Shown here one piece after another: positions 5,702 to 5,805 of a stretch of DNA of 5,805 nt (position 1 is the stretch's first letter; every line of letters begins with the position of its first letter). The notes under the pieces are model-generated. The model saw only the letters and a list, made by a program, of their open reading frames with translations, was not told where the DNA came from and did no database searches. Location of the stretch: the NCBI GenBank assembly GCA_945864765.1, contig CAMBDR010000326.1:1-5805 (forward strand). The letters run 5' to 3'. This stretch comes from Janthinobacterium lividum (GTDB lineage Bacteria; Pseudomonadota; Gammaproteobacteria; Burkholderiales; Burkholderiaceae_D). Both the position numbers and the translations under genes were made by a program.

Positions 5702-5805
5702 ATGACCGATACCGACGAACTTTTTTGGAATGATCTCTTGCTCGCTATTGAAAAGGGCAAGGTGATTCCCGTGTTGGGGCCGGATTTGCTGACCGTGCAT
5801 ATCGA
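5702..5805 (+). CDS. N-terminal fragment, possible SIR2-like domain protein (runs off the right edge)
   Basis: An open frame starts at ATG 5702; the frame is closed upstream by TGA 5669-5671, so this is the only ATG available. It continues past the window, giving 34 complete residues. No strong ribosome site is seen before it. The fragment contains 'LFWNDLLLAIEKGKVIPVLG' followed by 'PDLL'. A short acidic/aromatic helix, then a basic residue and 'VIPV(L/V)GP(E/D)LL', resembles the start of many bacterial SIR2-like (NAD-consuming) domain proteins, where this loop corresponds to the nucleotide-binding 'GAG.S' turn. Such proteins are often fused to TIR, TPR or other modules and several act in abortive phage defence. 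The assignment rests on this short pattern from memory. Another Rossmann-like or STAND-type protein is possible. Confidence 0.45.
   Translation, partial: MTDTDELFWNDLLLAIEKGKVIPVLGPDLLTVHI

Overview
All recognisable genes lie on the + strand. GC is intermediate, coding density is high, Shine-Dalgarno sites are AGGA-like, and hairpin/T-tract terminators are present. Together with the families found (a GH64 beta-1,3-glucanase and a LysE/RhtB exporter), this suggests a Gram-negative proteobacterium, perhaps beta- or gamma-. That placement is inference; no marker gene settles it.

Left part (1-954): the 3' end of a GH64 (laminaripentaose-forming type) endo-beta-1,3-glucanase runs in from the left edge and is closed by a clear intrinsic terminator. 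Next is a roughly 590-base AT-richer gap (955-1543) without a convincing gene. It holds two candidate promoters, a tandem repeat resembling operator half-sites, and a second terminator-shaped hairpin 36 bases ahead of the next start codon. That placement suggests an attenuated leader or a small RNA.

Core (1544-4815): a tight three-gene operon encodes (1) a thiamine-diphosphate (ThDP) enzyme of the acetolactate synthase/2-keto acid decarboxylase fold, (2) an elongated SRPBCC/START-like small-molecule-binding protein whose start lies inside gene 1, and (3) a FabH-like ketoacyl synthase III (KAS III) that keeps the nucleophilic Cys and distal Asn but has Asn where the catalytic His normally sits. 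This combination looks like a compact biosynthetic unit rather than primary metabolism. The inferred route is that the ThDP enzyme makes an acyloin (alpha-hydroxyketone) from 2-keto acids, the KAS III-like enzyme transfers an acyl group onto it or another acceptor, and the SRPBCC protein binds, folds or cyclises the intermediate. I do not recognise it as a named characterised cluster. The closest analogy I can recall is the xenocyloin type of pathway, which pairs a ThDP acyloin synthase with KAS III-like enzymes.

Right part (4816-5805): a perfect 9-bp hairpin without a T-tract separates the operon from a LysE/RhtB-family exporter, which could export the product or be unrelated. After a 156-base gap, a gene begins that runs off the right edge. 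Its first 34 residues resemble the N-terminus of bacterial SIR2-like-domain proteins, many of which act in phage defence. The fragment is too short to be certain.
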